The notes: generated by a model not told the origin, from the letters alone. A stretch of 56,000 nt of DNA from Candidatus Fermentibacter sp. (GCA_030373045.1 JAUCPW010000059.1:1-56000), one strand, 5' to 3'; shown: positions 16,476-26,160, counted from the stretch's first letter. Translations and numbers: made by a program.

Positions 16476-18080
16476 ATGAGCACCACCCCGTTCTGGATCG
16501 CAACCGTCCTCTACATCCTCGGCATGCTCCTCGTCGGGATCCTCACCCGCGTGAAGAGGCACATCCGAAGCAAGACCGACCCCCTGTCGACTGTCGAGTA
16601 CTGGCTTGCCAAGAGGGAACTGCCTTCGTGGCGGCTCGCGATGTCCCTGACAGCCGGCTGGCTCATGCTGGGCTGGGTCGGATTCGGGATGTCGCAGGTC
16701 TACCTCTACGGAACTACTGGTCTGTGGATACTTCCCGTCCCGTGGTTCATCCTGTGCTTCATCGTCATAGCGATGGTGCCCTTCGTGAGGAGGCTGCCCG
16801 CTGTGAGTCTCCCCCAGGCCATCCAGATGCGATTCGGCCCCGGCGCCAGGACCCTGCTCGCGGTTCTTTCCGCGGGCGTGTTCCTGGCGTGGACGCAGGC
16901 CGAGCTCTTCATGGGCGGGACGCTGATGGCACCCTTCCTGGGCATCCCGGCCTGGGCCTGCATGATCCTGCTCGCCGTCCCGATAGCCATCTACACCTGC
17001 ATGGGCGGCTTCAGGGCGATAGTGACGACGGATGTGCTGCAGTTCGCCCTGGCCGCGGCATTCATGGTCATCCTGGCCGCGACCGCCCTGACCGCAGCCT
17101 CGTCTGCCAGCGGCGGCGACATCATCGGCGCCCTGCGCCAGGCTGCACCTCCCTGGTCCGGGCAGGGCAATGCCCTGAACCCGTGGTTCCTGGGAGTGGC
17201 ATTCCCCGTACTGCTCCTGATCGGCTACCTGCCGGGATGGCTGATAGAGCAGGATCTCATCCAGCGTGTCCAGGCCATGAGGTCCACCAGGGAGGCCCGC
17301 AGGGGGGCGATAGTCGCCCTGTTCCTCATCACGACGTTCGTGCTCGTCCTGCCGAGCATCTCTGCTTTCTGCTCGCTGGTCGCCTTCCCGCCTGTGGACG
17401 GGGTCCCTCCCGAAGCCATAGGCGGCAGCGCGCTCGGCATCATCCCGGCACTGATAAACACCATGCCGATTGGCCTGGCGGTCTTCATGATGGTCGGGAT
17501 AATGGCCTGCCAGATGTCCACCGTGGACACGTTCGCGCAGGTCACGGCCATGCCGGTGGCCTACGACCTGGTCGAGCCCGGACAGGTCAGGCGCGGAGTG
17601 CCTTCCGACAGGAGGCTCTCGACCACCAGGGTGATCTCGGTGCTGTCCGTCCTCGCGGCGCTGGCCTGCGCCCTGATCAGCACCTCCCTCGGCGACGTCT
17701 ACTACATCTCATCCGGAGTGCTCTCGGCATGCATCGCGGTGCCGGCCTTCTTCATCTTCTGGAGGAGGACCACCCTGCCTGCGGTCGTCACGGCCGCTCT
17801 GGCGGGTCTCGTCGGCACAGTCGGGATGTACTGGTACGAGTACAAGTACCTGCAGTTCGCGGATCCAGCCCTCCCGCACTACTACACCGACGTGCTGCCG
17901 GCATGGCTGGCCGGGGCGTACGGCTACATCTACGTCGCCTCGGGCGTGGTGATCTCGGTGATACTCATCGTCCTGGTGAGCCTCCTGACGAAGCGGCCTC
18001 CGCAGGAGAGGCTCGATGCCGTGAGCGCCCGGCCTGTCGACGACTTCAGGGAGTTCGTGAAGGGATCGACGGGGATCTGA
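16476..18080 (+). CDS. Sodium:solute symporter family transporter
   Basis: A 534-residue integral membrane protein with about 13 hydrophobic segments, fitting the SSS (SLC5) family. Family-like features include the motif GGTLMAPFLGIPAW followed by CMGGFRAIVTTDVLQFA (the GG-x-x-AV-x-x-TD-x-x-Q pattern of TM5-6) and the gly-rich core QMSTVDTFAQV near TM9. SSS proteins couple sodium flow to uptake of sugars, amino acids, organic acids or osmolytes; the substrate cannot be read here. The ATG has GGAGGA upstream. It probably shares a transcript with the outer-membrane protein gene before it. Confidence 0.88.
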   Translation: MSTTPFWIATVLYILGMLLVGILTRVKRHIRSKTDPLSTVEYWLAKRELPSWRLAMSLTAGWLMLGWVGFGMSQVYLYGTTGLWILPVPWFILCFIVIAMVPFVRRLPAVSLPQAIQMRFGPGARTLLAVLSAGVFLAWTQAELFMGGTLMAPFLGIPAWACMILLAVPIAIYTCMGGFRAIVTTDVLQFALAAAFMVILAATALTAASSASGGDIIGALRQAAPPWSGQGNALNPWFLGVAFPVLLLIGYLPGWLIEQDLIQRVQAMRSTREARRGAIVALFLITTFVLVLPSISAFCSLVAFPPVDGVPPEAIGGSALGIIPALINTMPIGLAVFMMVGIMACQMSTVDTFAQVTAMPVAYDLVEPGQVRRGVPSDRRLSTTRVISVLSVLAALACALISTSLGDVYYISSGVLSACIAVPAFFIFWRRTTLPAVVTAALAGLVGTVGMYWYEYKYLQFADPALPHYYTDVLPAWLAGAYGYIYVASGVVISVILIVLVSLLTKRPPQERLDAVSARPVDDFREFVKGSTGI

Positions 18081-18091
18081 ACAGCCGTGGA

Positions 18092-18115
18092 GAGGGGCCG
18101 GGCGATCGGCCCCTC
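18092..18115 (+). terminator. Hairpin after the symporter gene
   Basis: A perfect 9-bp stem GAGGGGCCG/CGGCCCCTC with a 6-nt loop begins 11 bases after the symporter stop. No U-tract follows. Confidence 0.45.
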
Positions 18116-18199
18116 CCGCCCGGGTTGCATCCCGGGGGTGCATTCTGCAGAATCCGGTCGGATCGTCCTTTCCGGCATACCGGTTCGATCGGAGGCTCG

Positions 18200-19696
18200 A
18201 TGGGCAGGCTCTCGTCTCTCGCTTTCACGCTCCTGGCCGCTGCGGCGGCCCCGGGTGCGACTCTCGCACAGACGGAGTGGACCGGCTCCGGCGTCCCGGG
18301 TCCGGCCAGGGAGTTCGGCTCCGGGTTCGCATCCGCTGAAGGCGTCGACTGGCTGGGGTCGCCGGGGGCCCTGACCCTCGACCGTGATCCTCTGGTCCAC
18401 GGCGTGGATGTGATCCAGGGAGGCATCTCCTCCCTCGCGGCGGCAGACATGGACGGGGACGGCGACTGCGATCTGGCCGCGTGCGCCTTCCGGGGACGGA
18501 TCGTCCTCTACGAGAACACCGGAGGCGGTCTGACCTTCGTAGTCCATCCCCTCTACACCCCCGAAGCCTTCGGACCCGAGCGGATCGTCGCCTCCGACAT
18601 CGACCGCGACGGCGACACGGACATCGCAGGCACTTCCCGGGGAGACGGGACGCTCGCCTGGTGGGAGAACGCAGGGGGCCTGCCGTGGATCAGGCACGAT
18701 CTCGATCCCGGGGCGGGCACGCCCTTCCCTCTCGACGCGGGTGACATCGACGGGGACGGCTCGGACGAGATCCTCGCAGGCCTCGAGATGCCGGGGCGCC
18801 TCGTGATTATGGATCGTGACGCCGCAGATGCTGGATGGACAGCCATCGAGGTCGACGGAGACCTCCCGGCGCCCCAGTGGGTCGAGATCCTGCCTGATGG
18901 AGGCCTGCTCGCCTCTTCCTTCTCCGATTCCACGGTCTATCTCTACTCGATGGACGGGGACGGATGGGACCGGACGGCAGTCGCCCGCGCCCGCGGACCT
19001 CTCTGCGCGATCCCGGCCGACATGGACGGAGACGGCGGGAGGGACCTGGTTTTCTGCTCCGCCTGGGAAGACACCGTCTTCTGGAAGCCGCTCGCCGAAG
19101 GCGGCGCCTCCACCGTGATCTCGACCCTGACGATGGCCCCCGGCGGGCTCGCCGCGGCCGACGTCGACGGCGACGGGGACACCGATGCGGTCGTTTCTTC
19201 CGAATCGGCGGGGGAGGTCGCCTGGTTCGCGAACTGCGGGGATGGAAGCCGCTTCGCCCCTCACTACGCCGCGCAGATCGCGGGCTGTTCCTGCGTGTCG
19301 GCCGGCGACCTCGACGGCGACGGTCTGCCTGATGCAGCAGCGGGTTCGATCGACGACGGATCGCTGATCTGGGCGACCCTGGGCGAGTACGGGGAAACAG
19401 GGAGCCTCACCTCGTCGATCGTCCATCTCGGCCCCGATCCCGCATTCGCCAGCCTGTCATGGGAGGGGGACGCGCCGCCCGGGACCTCGGTCCGGCTGTC
19501 GGTCAGGATCTCCGCGGACAGGACGCGGATGGGATCCTGGACGGAGGTCTCCGGCAGGGATGCGGACATCTCGCATCTCCTCTCCGACGGCGCCGTCTTC
19601 CTGCAATACAGGATCGAACTGGCATCGACGAGCAGGAACGCGACCCCGACGGTCGAATCGGTGACGCTCCGGACCGGGTCCGCATTCTCCCTGTAG
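18200..19696 (+). CDS. Secreted FG-GAP/VCBS repeat protein
   Basis: A 498-residue protein with a signal peptide (LSSLAFTLLAAAAAPGATLAQ) and at least six calcium-binding loops of the DxDxDGDxD type (for example DMDGDGDCD, DIDRDGDTD, DVDGDGDTD, DLDGDGLPD), spaced about 50-60 residues apart. This is the pattern of an FG-GAP beta-propeller, a surface binding or adhesion scaffold. A beta-sandwich-like C-terminus follows with no clear sorting tail. The ATG at 18200 follows GGAGG; an ORF open much farther upstream is a shadow of the symporter gene. Confidence 0.8.
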   Translation: MGRLSSLAFTLLAAAAAPGATLAQTEWTGSGVPGPAREFGSGFASAEGVDWLGSPGALTLDRDPLVHGVDVIQGGISSLAAADMDGDGDCDLAACAFRGRIVLYENTGGGLTFVVHPLYTPEAFGPERIVASDIDRDGDTDIAGTSRGDGTLAWWENAGGLPWIRHDLDPGAGTPFPLDAGDIDGDGSDEILAGLEMPGRLVIMDRDAADAGWTAIEVDGDLPAPQWVEILPDGGLLASSFSDSTVYLYSMDGDGWDRTAVARARGPLCAIPADMDGDGGRDLVFCSAWEDTVFWKPLAEGGASTVISTLTMAPGGLAAADVDGDGDTDAVVSSESAGEVAWFANCGDGSRFAPHYAAQIAGCSCVSAGDLDGDGLPDAAAGSIDDGSLIWATLGEYGETGSLTSSIVHLGPDPAFASLSWEGDAPPGTSVRLSVRISADRTRMGSWTEVSGRDADISHLLSDGAVFLQYRIELASTSRNATPTVESVTLRTGSAFSL

Positions 19697-19723
19697 ACGG
19701 TCTCTGCCCGACGCTCCCGGCCG

Positions 19724-19745
19724 CTCAGGGCTTATCGGCCCTGAG
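19724..19745. terminator. Bidirectional hairpin between convergent genes
   Basis: An 8-bp stem CTCAGGGC/GCCCTGAG with a 6-nt loop, between the FG-GAP gene and the convergent methyltransferase gene and overlapping the methyltransferase stop and last codons. There is no U-tract. Confidence 0.5.
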
Positions 19746-20528
19746 GCTGAAGATGAGCGGGATCCCGGCGAGGGTCTCCGGAAGCCTCCACATGCCGTCC
19801 TCCCCGCACATCATGGCAGGCAGGGCCTTCCAGTGGATGAAGTCGAACTCGTGCAGGAAGCGGATGGTGAGACCCGAGTCGACGAGTGCGCCGGCGACGC
19901 GTGAAAGCGGCCACTGGAACTCCAGCGTCGGGTTCTTCGTGAGATAGCTGCCGTCCGCGTAGTCGGGGAAGTCGGCCGGCCACTCGACCGGACCGGAAGG
20001 GAAGTAGGCGTTCCTGACCACGAGGCCGTCGGCCTCGTCGTCGAAGACGTTCATGAACGGGTGCGACTCCATGATGTAGAAGGTCCCGCCCGGCTCGAGG
20101 TATCGCGCCACCAGCCGGCCCCACATGTCGATGTCCGAGATCCAGCAGAGCACGCCGATGGACGTGTAGACGATGTCGAAGGTCTCGTCGAGGACGCCCG
20201 GCAGGTCGAACAGGGGGGACTCGATGAAGCGCGCCGGCAGGCCGGTGCGCACCGACAGGTCGCGCGCGATCTCGAGCGACTTTCCGGAGAAATCCACTCC
20301 GGTGACCGATGCGCCGAGCCTTGCGAGGGCCAGCGTGTCCGTCCCGATGTGGCACTGGAGATGGAGCAGGCGCTTTCCGCGGATGTCGCCGAGCTCGGCG
20401 ACCTGGACCGGATCGAGGCGGTGCCCCCCCGAGAGGAGGGCGGAGGTGTCGTAGGCCCGCCCGTGCACGGGGGCCACTTCGTCCCAGTGCCTGAGGTTCA
20501 CCCGCTCGGCTTCGAAGTCCCTTGCCAC
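19725..20528 (-). CDS. Class I SAM-dependent methyltransferase
   Basis: A 267-residue enzyme with a Rossmann-fold SAM site: motif I LLHLQCHIGTDTLALA (about 53-68), motif II VTGVDFSGKSLEIA, and DIVYTSIGVLCW as the motif IV region. The N-terminus, RHWDEVAPVHG, is typical of small-molecule methyltransferases. Substrate unknown. The GTG start has AAGGGGGAG just upstream. It lies 34 bases downstream of the EF-G gene on the same strand and may be cotranscribed with it. Confidence 0.8.
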   Translation of the reverse strand: MARDFEAERVNLRHWDEVAPVHGRAYDTSALLSGGHRLDPVQVAELGDIRGKRLLHLQCHIGTDTLALARLGASVTGVDFSGKSLEIARDLSVRTGLPARFIESPLFDLPGVLDETFDIVYTSIGVLCWISDIDMWGRLVARYLEPGGTFYIMESHPFMNVFDDEADGLVVRNAYFPSGPVEWPADFPDYADGSYLTKNPTLEFQWPLSRVAGALVDSGLTIRFLHEFDFIHWKALPAMMCGEDGMWRLPETLAGIPLIFSLRADKP

Positions 20529-20562
20529 TGCTCCCCCTTCCCGGCGTCGGCGCGTTCCGGCA

Positions 20563-22656
20563 TCAGGCCCTGGCGCGCCGCCTGCTCCTGAGCTCCTTCA
20601 GTATCTCCTCGGATACCTGCGAGGGTACCGCCTCGTAGCGCTCGAAGCGCATGGTGAAGGAGGCGCGGCCCTGGCTGGTGTTGCGCAGCTCGGTGGCGTA
20701 TCCGAACATCTCCGCCAGCGGGATGTGCGCCTTCAGCACCTGCGCGTTGCCCTGCCTCCCCATGGAGGTGATGCTGCCGCGCTTGCTGTACACGGTTCCC
20801 GCCACCGGCCCGGAATACTCCTCGGGAGTTGTCACCGTGACGTCCATGAGAGGTTCGAGGAGCTGGGGGGCGCCGTTCATGAACGCACGCTTGAAGCCCT
20901 CCGAGGCACATCTGCGGAAGGCCATGTCCGACGAGTCCACCTCGTGGAAGGAGCCGTCGAGGAGGATGGCCCTGACTCCCACCACCGGGTGGTCGGCCAT
21001 TACGCCGCGCTCCATCGCGTCGGCGATGCCCCTCTCGACCGAGGGGATGTACTCCCTCGGGATGCTCCCGCCCTGTACGCGGTTCTCGAATTCGAAGCCC
21101 CGCACCGAGGGCAGGGGCTCGAGCCTCATGACGACATGGGCGAACTGCCCGCGGCCCCCGGTCTGCTTGACCAGCCTCTCGTCCACCTCGGCCGGGGTCG
21201 TGATCGTCTCCCGGTAGGCGACCCTGGGGGCCGAGGTGGCCACCTCGAGCCCGAACTCCCTCTTCAGCCGCTCGACGAGGATCTCCAGGTGCAGCTCTCC
21301 CATTCCCGAGATGATCGTCTCCGAAGTGTCGCGATCCATCGCCACGGTGAAGGTCGGATCCTCGTCGGCGAGCTTCGCGAGTGCGTCGGATAGGCGCTCG
21401 CGCTCCGACGTCCGCCCGGGTGCCACGGCCATGCTGAGCACCGGGGCCGAGAACTCCATCGAGTCGAGGACGATCGGATCCTCCCGGGTGCAGATCGTGT
21501 CGCCCGTGCTCGTCTCGGAGAGGCCGATCAGGGCGCCGATCTCGCCGGTGAAGAGGGCGTCGATGCTCTCCCGCTTGTCGGCGTGCATCCTGAGGATCCT
21601 GCCCGCACGCTGCATGCAGTCCCGCGAGGAGTTGTAGACGTGCGAACCGGCCGTGAGCGTTCCGGAGTACACCCGTACGTAGACGAGTTTACCGACGTGC
21701 TTGTCCGTGACGACCTTGAAGGCCAGGGCGGAGAGTCTGCCGGAATCGTCCGGCACCCGCTCGGTTTCGCCGCCCCCGGGGGTGGTTCCGATGGTCGGGG
21801 GGAGGTCGAGGGGGCCGGGAAGATAGTCCACCACCGCGTCGAGAAGTCTCTGCACTCCGATGTTCCGGTACGCACTGCCGCACAGCACCGGGCATATCGC
21901 ACCCGTGCGGGTGCCGCGCCTCAGGGCCGCCGTGAGCTCATCGGAGGAGACGGCCTCTCCGGCGAAGTACTTGTCGAATAGGTGCTCGTCCACCTCGCTG
22001 GCATGCTCGACCAGGCTGTCGCGCCAGCGGGCGGCCTCGTCGGCCATGTCGCCGGGTATGGAATCCTCGCGCCATGTCGTGCCGGAATCGTCGCGCCCGT
22101 AGTAGACGGCGCAGCCCTTCACCAGGTCGACGATGCCCCTGAAGGAGTCCTCGGAACCGATCGGGAGCACCACGGGGACGGCATTGGCGCCCAGTTCCTC
22201 GCGCACGGCGCGGACCACGCCGAAGAAGTCCGCCCCCAGGCGGTCCATCTTGTTCACGAAAGCGATCCTGGGGACGGAGTACTTCTCTGCCTGGCGCCAG
22301 ACCGTCTCGGACTGGGGCTGGACCCCTCCCGCGGCGCAGAAGAGAGCCACGGCACCGTCGAGGATCCGGAGGCTCCGCTCCACCTCTACTGTGAAATCGA
22401 CGTGTCCCGGAGTGTCGATCAGGTTCACCATGTGGCCGCGCCACTCGAATGTCGTCGCGGCGCTGGTGATGGTGATCCCGCGCTCCTGCTCCTGGTCCAT
22501 CCAGTCCATCACGGCCCTGCCGTCGTGGACCTCGCCGAGGCGATGCGTCTTGCCCGTGTAGAACAGCATGCGCTCGGACACCGTCGTCTTTCCGGCGTCG
22601 ATATGGGCCATTATCCCGATGTTCCGCAGGTTTCCCAGCGGGAACTCCCTCTTCAC
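20563..22656 (-). CDS. fusA: Elongation factor G
   Basis: A 697-residue translational GTPase of normal EF-G length that moves tRNA and mRNA through the ribosome using GTP. All G motifs are visible: G1 AHIDAGKTT (17-25), G2 RGITI, G3 DTPGH, G4 NKMD, G5 GSA, then domains II to V ending near [12 protein letters not shown]. The start is GTG with GGAGGA upstream. No ribosomal protein S7/S12 or EF-Tu genes flank it, so this is not the str operon copy arrangement; it may be a second EF-G paralogue, which only genome context could decide. Confidence 0.9.
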   Translation of the reverse strand: MKREFPLGNLRNIGIMAHIDAGKTTVSERMLFYTGKTHRLGEVHDGRAVMDWMDQEQERGITITSAATTFEWRGHMVNLIDTPGHVDFTVEVERSLRILDGAVALFCAAGGVQPQSETVWRQAEKYSVPRIAFVNKMDRLGADFFGVVRAVREELGANAVPVVLPIGSEDSFRGIVDLVKGCAVYYGRDDSGTTWREDSIPGDMADEAARWRDSLVEHASEVDEHLFDKYFAGEAVSSDELTAALRRGTRTGAICPVLCGSAYRNIGVQRLLDAVVDYLPGPLDLPPTIGTTPGGGETERVPDDSGRLSALAFKVVTDKHVGKLVYVRVYSGTLTAGSHVYNSSRDCMQRAGRILRMHADKRESIDALFTGEIGALIGLSETSTGDTICTREDPIVLDSMEFSAPVLSMAVAPGRTSERERLSDALAKLADEDPTFTVAMDRDTSETIISGMGELHLEILVERLKREFGLEVATSAPRVAYRETITTPAEVDERLVKQTGGRGQFAHVVMRLEPLPSVRGFEFENRVQGGSIPREYIPSVERGIADAMERGVMADHPVVGVRAILLDGSFHEVDSSDMAFRRCASEGFKRAFMNGAPQLLEPLMDVTVTTPEEYSGPVAGTVYSKRGSITSMGRQGNAQVLKAHIPLAEMFGYATELRNTSQGRASFTMRFERYEAVPSQVSEEILKELRSRRRARA

Positions 22657-22772
22657 GTCTTCCTCCGCATGCGGGACTGGAATGGAATCCTCGAGGCGAG
22701 AGGCGGCAATATAGGGAATTCCCCCGTCAGGAGCTACCCGGACGGTGTCGGGGAGGAATGTGACTTAAAATA

Positions 22773-23327
22773 TCAGAAGATGCAGGCCTTCATCCGGGCC
22801 CAGGTGGAAGGCTCGAGATCGCTCGTGAAGGCTGTCACCGTGAAATGGTACATGTCCCATACCGTGGATCCGTAGCCATACTCCACAGGATCTCCCATCC
22901 CAGCCCCCCGGAACCAGAAAGACACCATGTCTCCGGGAGATACGTAAACATCTGCAACAAGCGTATCCGAATAGGAATAGGACGGAGCGCTGCTGGAAAT
23001 GCTCAGGAGCGACTGACTGCTCCCATTCACATAGCAGCGGATCCATGCTGTCGTATAGCCATTCATGGTGAGCATCTCGATGGTCATCGGGATCTCTATG
23101 AGGAGGTGTTCGACGCCATCAGGCACGGTGATGCTGTCGGAGAACAGCTCGGCCCAGTCAGACCCACCCCACGATGCAAGGTCGCAGTGCGCGTGCCCGG
23201 GAAATGTCCAGGGACTGGTACCGGTCATCGTCCACCCGGGGGGCTGTTGGGTGAAGTCGAAATCCATCAGGACCTGATCGGCGACGACCGAACCCGTGAG
23301 GATCATCGCGAGAGCAATACAGCGCAT
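22773..23327 (-). CDS. Secreted hypothetical protein
   Basis: A 184-residue protein with a short signal peptide (MRCIALAMILTGSVVA) and a beta-rich, Ser/Thr/Tyr-rich mature part containing DFDFTQQPPGWTMTG, which resembles the start of carbohydrate-binding-like jelly-roll folds. I do not recognise a family. GGAGGGGGAG lies directly before the ATG. The gene sits between the methionine gamma-lyase and EF-G genes on the same strand; there is no functional link to them. Confidence 0.65.
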   Translation of the reverse strand: MRCIALAMILTGSVVADQVLMDFDFTQQPPGWTMTGTSPWTFPGHAHCDLASWGGSDWAELFSDSITVPDGVEHLLIEIPMTIEMLTMNGYTTAWIRCYVNGSSQSLLSISSSAPSYSYSDTLVADVYVSPGDMVSFWFRGAGMGDPVEYGYGSTVWDMYHFTVTAFTSDLEPSTWARMKACIF

Positions 23328-23493
23328 CTCCCCCTCCGATCGTCGATCCTTCGGGGGTTCCGCAGGGTTGTCGATATGAGATCCGGATCCCCGGAAGGCA
23401 TGACAACTCGATACTCAGGCTCATATACACCATCAGCCGGCCTCTGTCACCTTGTCGACCAGGCCTGATACAGGCACCGACGTGCGCAAGGGG

Positions 23494-24675
23494 TCAGGGG
23501 ATGCGGGCGAGCGCCTGGTCGAGGTCGGCGATGAGGTCGCTGACGTCCTCGATCCCGACGGAGTAGCGGACCAGGTCGTCCGTGATCCCCGCCGCGAGCT
23601 TCGCTTCGGCACTGACCTTCGCGTGGGTCATCGAGGCCGGGTGCTGGATAAGGGTCTCGACGCCCCCGAGCGAAACGGCGAGGACTGCCAGCTCGACGTT
23701 GTCCATGAGTATCCTGCCGGCTTCGAGGCCGCCCTTCAGCCCGAAGGAGATCATGGCTCCCGGCCCCTTCTGCTGGCGTTTCGCCAGCTCGTGCTGGGGG
23801 TGGGAGGGAAGACCCGGGTACCTGACCCAGGCGACGGCGGGATGGTTCTCGAGATGGCGCGCGATCTCCATCGCGTTGGCCTGCGCGCGCTCCATCCTGA
23901 TCGCGAGCGTCTTCAGGCCGCGGATGACGAGGAATGCCTGATGCGGGTCCATGTTCGGCCCCATGCTGGTCATCACGCCGTACATCCGGGCGTGGTCCCC
24001 GGCGGTCTTCGCGACTATCACGCCCCCCACGACGTCGGCGTGGCCGTTTATGAACTTGGTGACGGAGTGGAGGACTATGTCGGCGCCGAGCTCCAGCGGC
24101 TTCTGCAGGTATGGGGAGCAGAAGGTGTTGTCGACCACGAGACGTATGCCGTGCCTGCGGGCGATCTCCGCACAGGCCGCTATGTCGGTGATGGATATGG
24201 TGGGGTTGGCCGGGGTCTCGACATACAGCAGCTTCGTGGACGGGCGGATCGCCGCTTCGATCAGCTCCAGCCGGCTTGTGTCGACGAAGGTGGCTTCCAC
24301 GCCGAACCTCGAGAAGTGCTTCTCGAGAACCCCGCGCGATGCACCGTACACGGCGTCGGTCGACACAACATGAGCCCCGGCCTCGAGGAAGGCCATGTAG
24401 ACGGTGGTCACGGCTGCCATGCCGCTCGCGACCGCGATACCGCCTGTTCCACCCTCGAGGGCCGCGACTGCGTCCTCCAGGACCCTTATCGTCGGATTCC
24501 CCAGGCGGGTATAGATGTAGCCGTCGCTCTCGCCGGCGAAGCAGTCCGCCCCGTCCTGTGCGTCCCTGAACGCGAAGGTCGAGGTCTGGTAGATGGGAGT
24601 GTTCACGGACATGAGGGCATCGGGCTTCTGTCCAGCATGGACCAGCATGGTGTCGAACCGGGTGTCTCGCCTCAA
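23494..24675 (-). CDS. Methionine gamma-lyase-like PLP enzyme
   Basis: A 393-residue Cys/Met-metabolism PLP enzyme. The PLP lysine is in HSVTKFINGHADVVGG, and the YETPANPT and GGLEAGRILMDNVELAVLAVSLGGVETLIQHPASMTH-type regions match methionine gamma-lyase more closely than cystathionine enzymes. The lyase splits methionine into methanethiol, ammonia and 2-oxobutyrate; a cystathionine or O-acetylhomoserine enzyme remains possible. I choose the TTG at 24675 because GGAGAGAGG precedes it and the resulting length fits the family of about 398; a longer ORF to 24798 has no comparable site. It lies downstream of arsM, with 150 bases between. Confidence 0.75.
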   Translation of the reverse strand: MRRDTRFDTMLVHAGQKPDALMSVNTPIYQTSTFAFRDAQDGADCFAGESDGYIYTRLGNPTIRVLEDAVAALEGGTGGIAVASGMAAVTTVYMAFLEAGAHVVSTDAVYGASRGVLEKHFSRFGVEATFVDTSRLELIEAAIRPSTKLLYVETPANPTISITDIAACAEIARRHGIRLVVDNTFCSPYLQKPLELGADIVLHSVTKFINGHADVVGGVIVAKTAGDHARMYGVMTSMGPNMDPHQAFLVIRGLKTLAIRMERAQANAMEIARHLENHPAVAWVRYPGLPSHPQHELAKRQQKGPGAMISFGLKGGLEAGRILMDNVELAVLAVSLGGVETLIQHPASMTHAKVSAEAKLAAGITDDLVRYSVGIEDVSDLIADLDQALARIP

Positions 24676-24784
24676 GGGTATCCTCTCTCCTTTGATACCG
24701 GCGGAATCCGCCGCAACAGACGCGACTGCGGCCCTGGACCGCGTCGGGAACATTCTCCATCGGGTTTCGAGGATATCCCGGGGT

Positions 24785-24813
24785 GCCGGGCCGGTCAAGG
24801 CGGCCGGCCCGGC
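24785..24813 (-). terminator. Hairpin after arsM
   Basis: Perfect 10-bp arms GCCGGGCCGG/CCGGCCCGGC with a 9-nt loop, starting 13 bases beyond the arsM stop on the minus strand. No U-tract follows. Confidence 0.45.
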
Positions 24814-24825
24814 TGAAGGAACAGG

Positions 24826-25680
24826 TCAGAGCTTCCTGGCCCTGACCTTCATGCTCCAGACCTTGCCTTCGAGCTTTCCAGCCAGACCCTCCACCATCCC
24901 GCGGCTTCCGGACCCGCAGCAGCCCGGTCCGGTATCGCCTGCGAGCTTCAGCTCCGATTCGACCATGTCCCTCATCTGCGCGCCATCGAAGACCATCCGG
25001 CCCAGGACCTCGATGTCGGTCAAACCGGCCTCCGCAAGCCCGGCCAGGTATTCCTTCTCCGATATCGCCCCGGAGATGCAGGAGGAGTACAGGGCGGCGT
25101 TCTCCAGGACTTCACGAGGCAGCCCCTCGGCGACCATGTCGGAGACGACCATGGTGCCGCCCTTCTTCAGCACCCGGGCTATCTCCGCAAAGACTCTCGG
25201 CTTCTCCGGCGAGAGGTTGATCACGCAGTTCGAGATCACCCAGTCGACCGATCCGCTCTCGACCGGGAGATCCTCGATCAGGCCCTTCCTTACCTCGATG
25301 TTGGAGAACCCGGAGGCTTCGATGTTCCCGCGGGCCCTGGCGATCATCTCGTCCGTCATGTCCACGCCGATGACTCTTCCCGTCGATCCCACCCTGCCGG
25401 CCGCGAGCAGGAGATCTATCCCCGCCCCGGATCCCAGGTCGAGGACCACCTGCCCCTGCTCGACCGCTGAAAAGGCCAGGGGATTGCCGCAGCCGAACGA
25501 GTTCTCGACCGCCTCCCGTGGCAGCGAGGCCAGCTCCCTGTCTGAGTAGCCGGCCAGCTTCGCCGCGACACCCTTCTGCACCGGCGCCCCGCATCCGCAC
25601 CCGCAGCCCGTCCCTGCAGCCACGGCGCGCGCGTAATCTTCCGAGACAGCCTTCCTGATCTCTTCACTTGCCTTCTTCAT
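24826..25680 (-). CDS. arsM: Arsenite S-adenosylmethionine methyltransferase
   Basis: A 284-residue ArsM-type enzyme that methylates arsenite to methylated arsenicals. The Rossmann motif VLDLGSGAGIDLLLA and VIGVDMTDEMIARAR are intact. Cysteine clusters expected for As(III) binding are seen: GCGCGCG near the N-terminus, SFGCGNPLA, ISNCVINL, and SSCISGA, plus a terminal CC pair. The ATG overlaps the stop of the HgcC-like gene by three bases (ATGA), so both are coupled. A longer ORF to 25932 overlaps that gene out of frame and was rejected. Confidence 0.9.
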   Translation of the reverse strand: MKKASEEIRKAVSEDYARAVAAGTGCGCGCGAPVQKGVAAKLAGYSDRELASLPREAVENSFGCGNPLAFSAVEQGQVVLDLGSGAGIDLLLAAGRVGSTGRVIGVDMTDEMIARARGNIEASGFSNIEVRKGLIEDLPVESGSVDWVISNCVINLSPEKPRVFAEIARVLKKGGTMVVSDMVAEGLPREVLENAALYSSCISGAISEKEYLAGLAEAGLTDIEVLGRMVFDGAQMRDMVESELKLAGDTGPGCCGSGSRGMVEGLAGKLEGKVWSMKVRARKL

Positions 25681-25958
25681 CGATCCCGTCCTCCCGATAG
25701 CTCCGACATCAGAGGTCCGAGCAGTTCCCTTACCATGGATGTGATCGCCTCGGCCCGAACCAGCGCGAGGCAGCACGAATCCCCGCAGCCTCTGAGGCTG
25801 ACGATTGCCAGCTTGTCTCCTGGGCCGATGCCGGCCTTCTCCCTGATGTCCTTCGGCAGGACCATCTGTCCCCGGTCGTCCACCGAGACCAGTGCCTCGA
25901 CCCGGCAGCAGGGTTCCTCGGGAACAGAGCATCCAGGCTTGTCCTTATCCGCGGCCAT
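25677..25958 (-). CDS. AbrB-fold HgcAB-associated protein (HgcC-like)
   Basis: A 93-residue protein with an AbrB/MazE/SpoVT-type swapped-hairpin DNA-binding core: VDDRGQMVLPKDIREKAGIGPGDKLAIV. Cysteine-rich flanks (PGCSVPEEPCCRVEA, GCGDSCCLALV) match the family called HgcAB-associated protein, commonly found beside arsM in anaerobes. It may be a metal- or arsenic-responsive regulator of this operon, which is inference. The ATG at 25958 has AGGGGAG upstream and the stop overlaps the arsM start. No hgcA or hgcB gene lies in the window. Confidence 0.8.
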   Translation of the reverse strand: MAADKDKPGCSVPEEPCCRVEALVSVDDRGQMVLPKDIREKAGIGPGDKLAIVSLRGCGDSCCLALVRAEAITSMVRELLGPLMSELSGGRDR

Positions 25959-26010
25959 TTCCACTCCCCTGAAAGCTGTGCGCCACTGCATCTTCCGTGA
26001 ACGATCAACT

Positions 26011-26035
26011 AAATCAGTATATGCTGAAATTTCAG
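26011..26035. promoter_or_regulatory. Palindromic operator candidate upstream of the arsM operon
   Basis: An imperfect dyad AAATCAG-N6-CTGAAAT (26011-26030, one mismatch) overlaps a perfect 12-bp palindrome CTGAAATTTCAG (26024-26035). It lies 53 bases upstream of the HgcC-like start in an AT-rich island, a common position for an ArsR/AbrB-type operator. No arsR gene is in the window, so the binding protein is unknown. Confidence 0.45.
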
Positions 26036-26160
26036 AAATGTCAACAAGTGCCCGGGCCGGCGGATGACCGGCCCTGCGGTTGCCGGTACTTCATGGATCT
26101 AAGGCGTTCCTTGATCGTTCCCTTACGATCCCGCTCCATCCTCGGACCGGAAGGGGCGCG

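Noticed and set aside
20563-22656. Tetracycline-resistance (TetM-type) ribosomal protection protein
   Set aside because: Length, G2 RGITI context and the domain IV/V pattern fit EF-G; no TetM-specific tail is seen.
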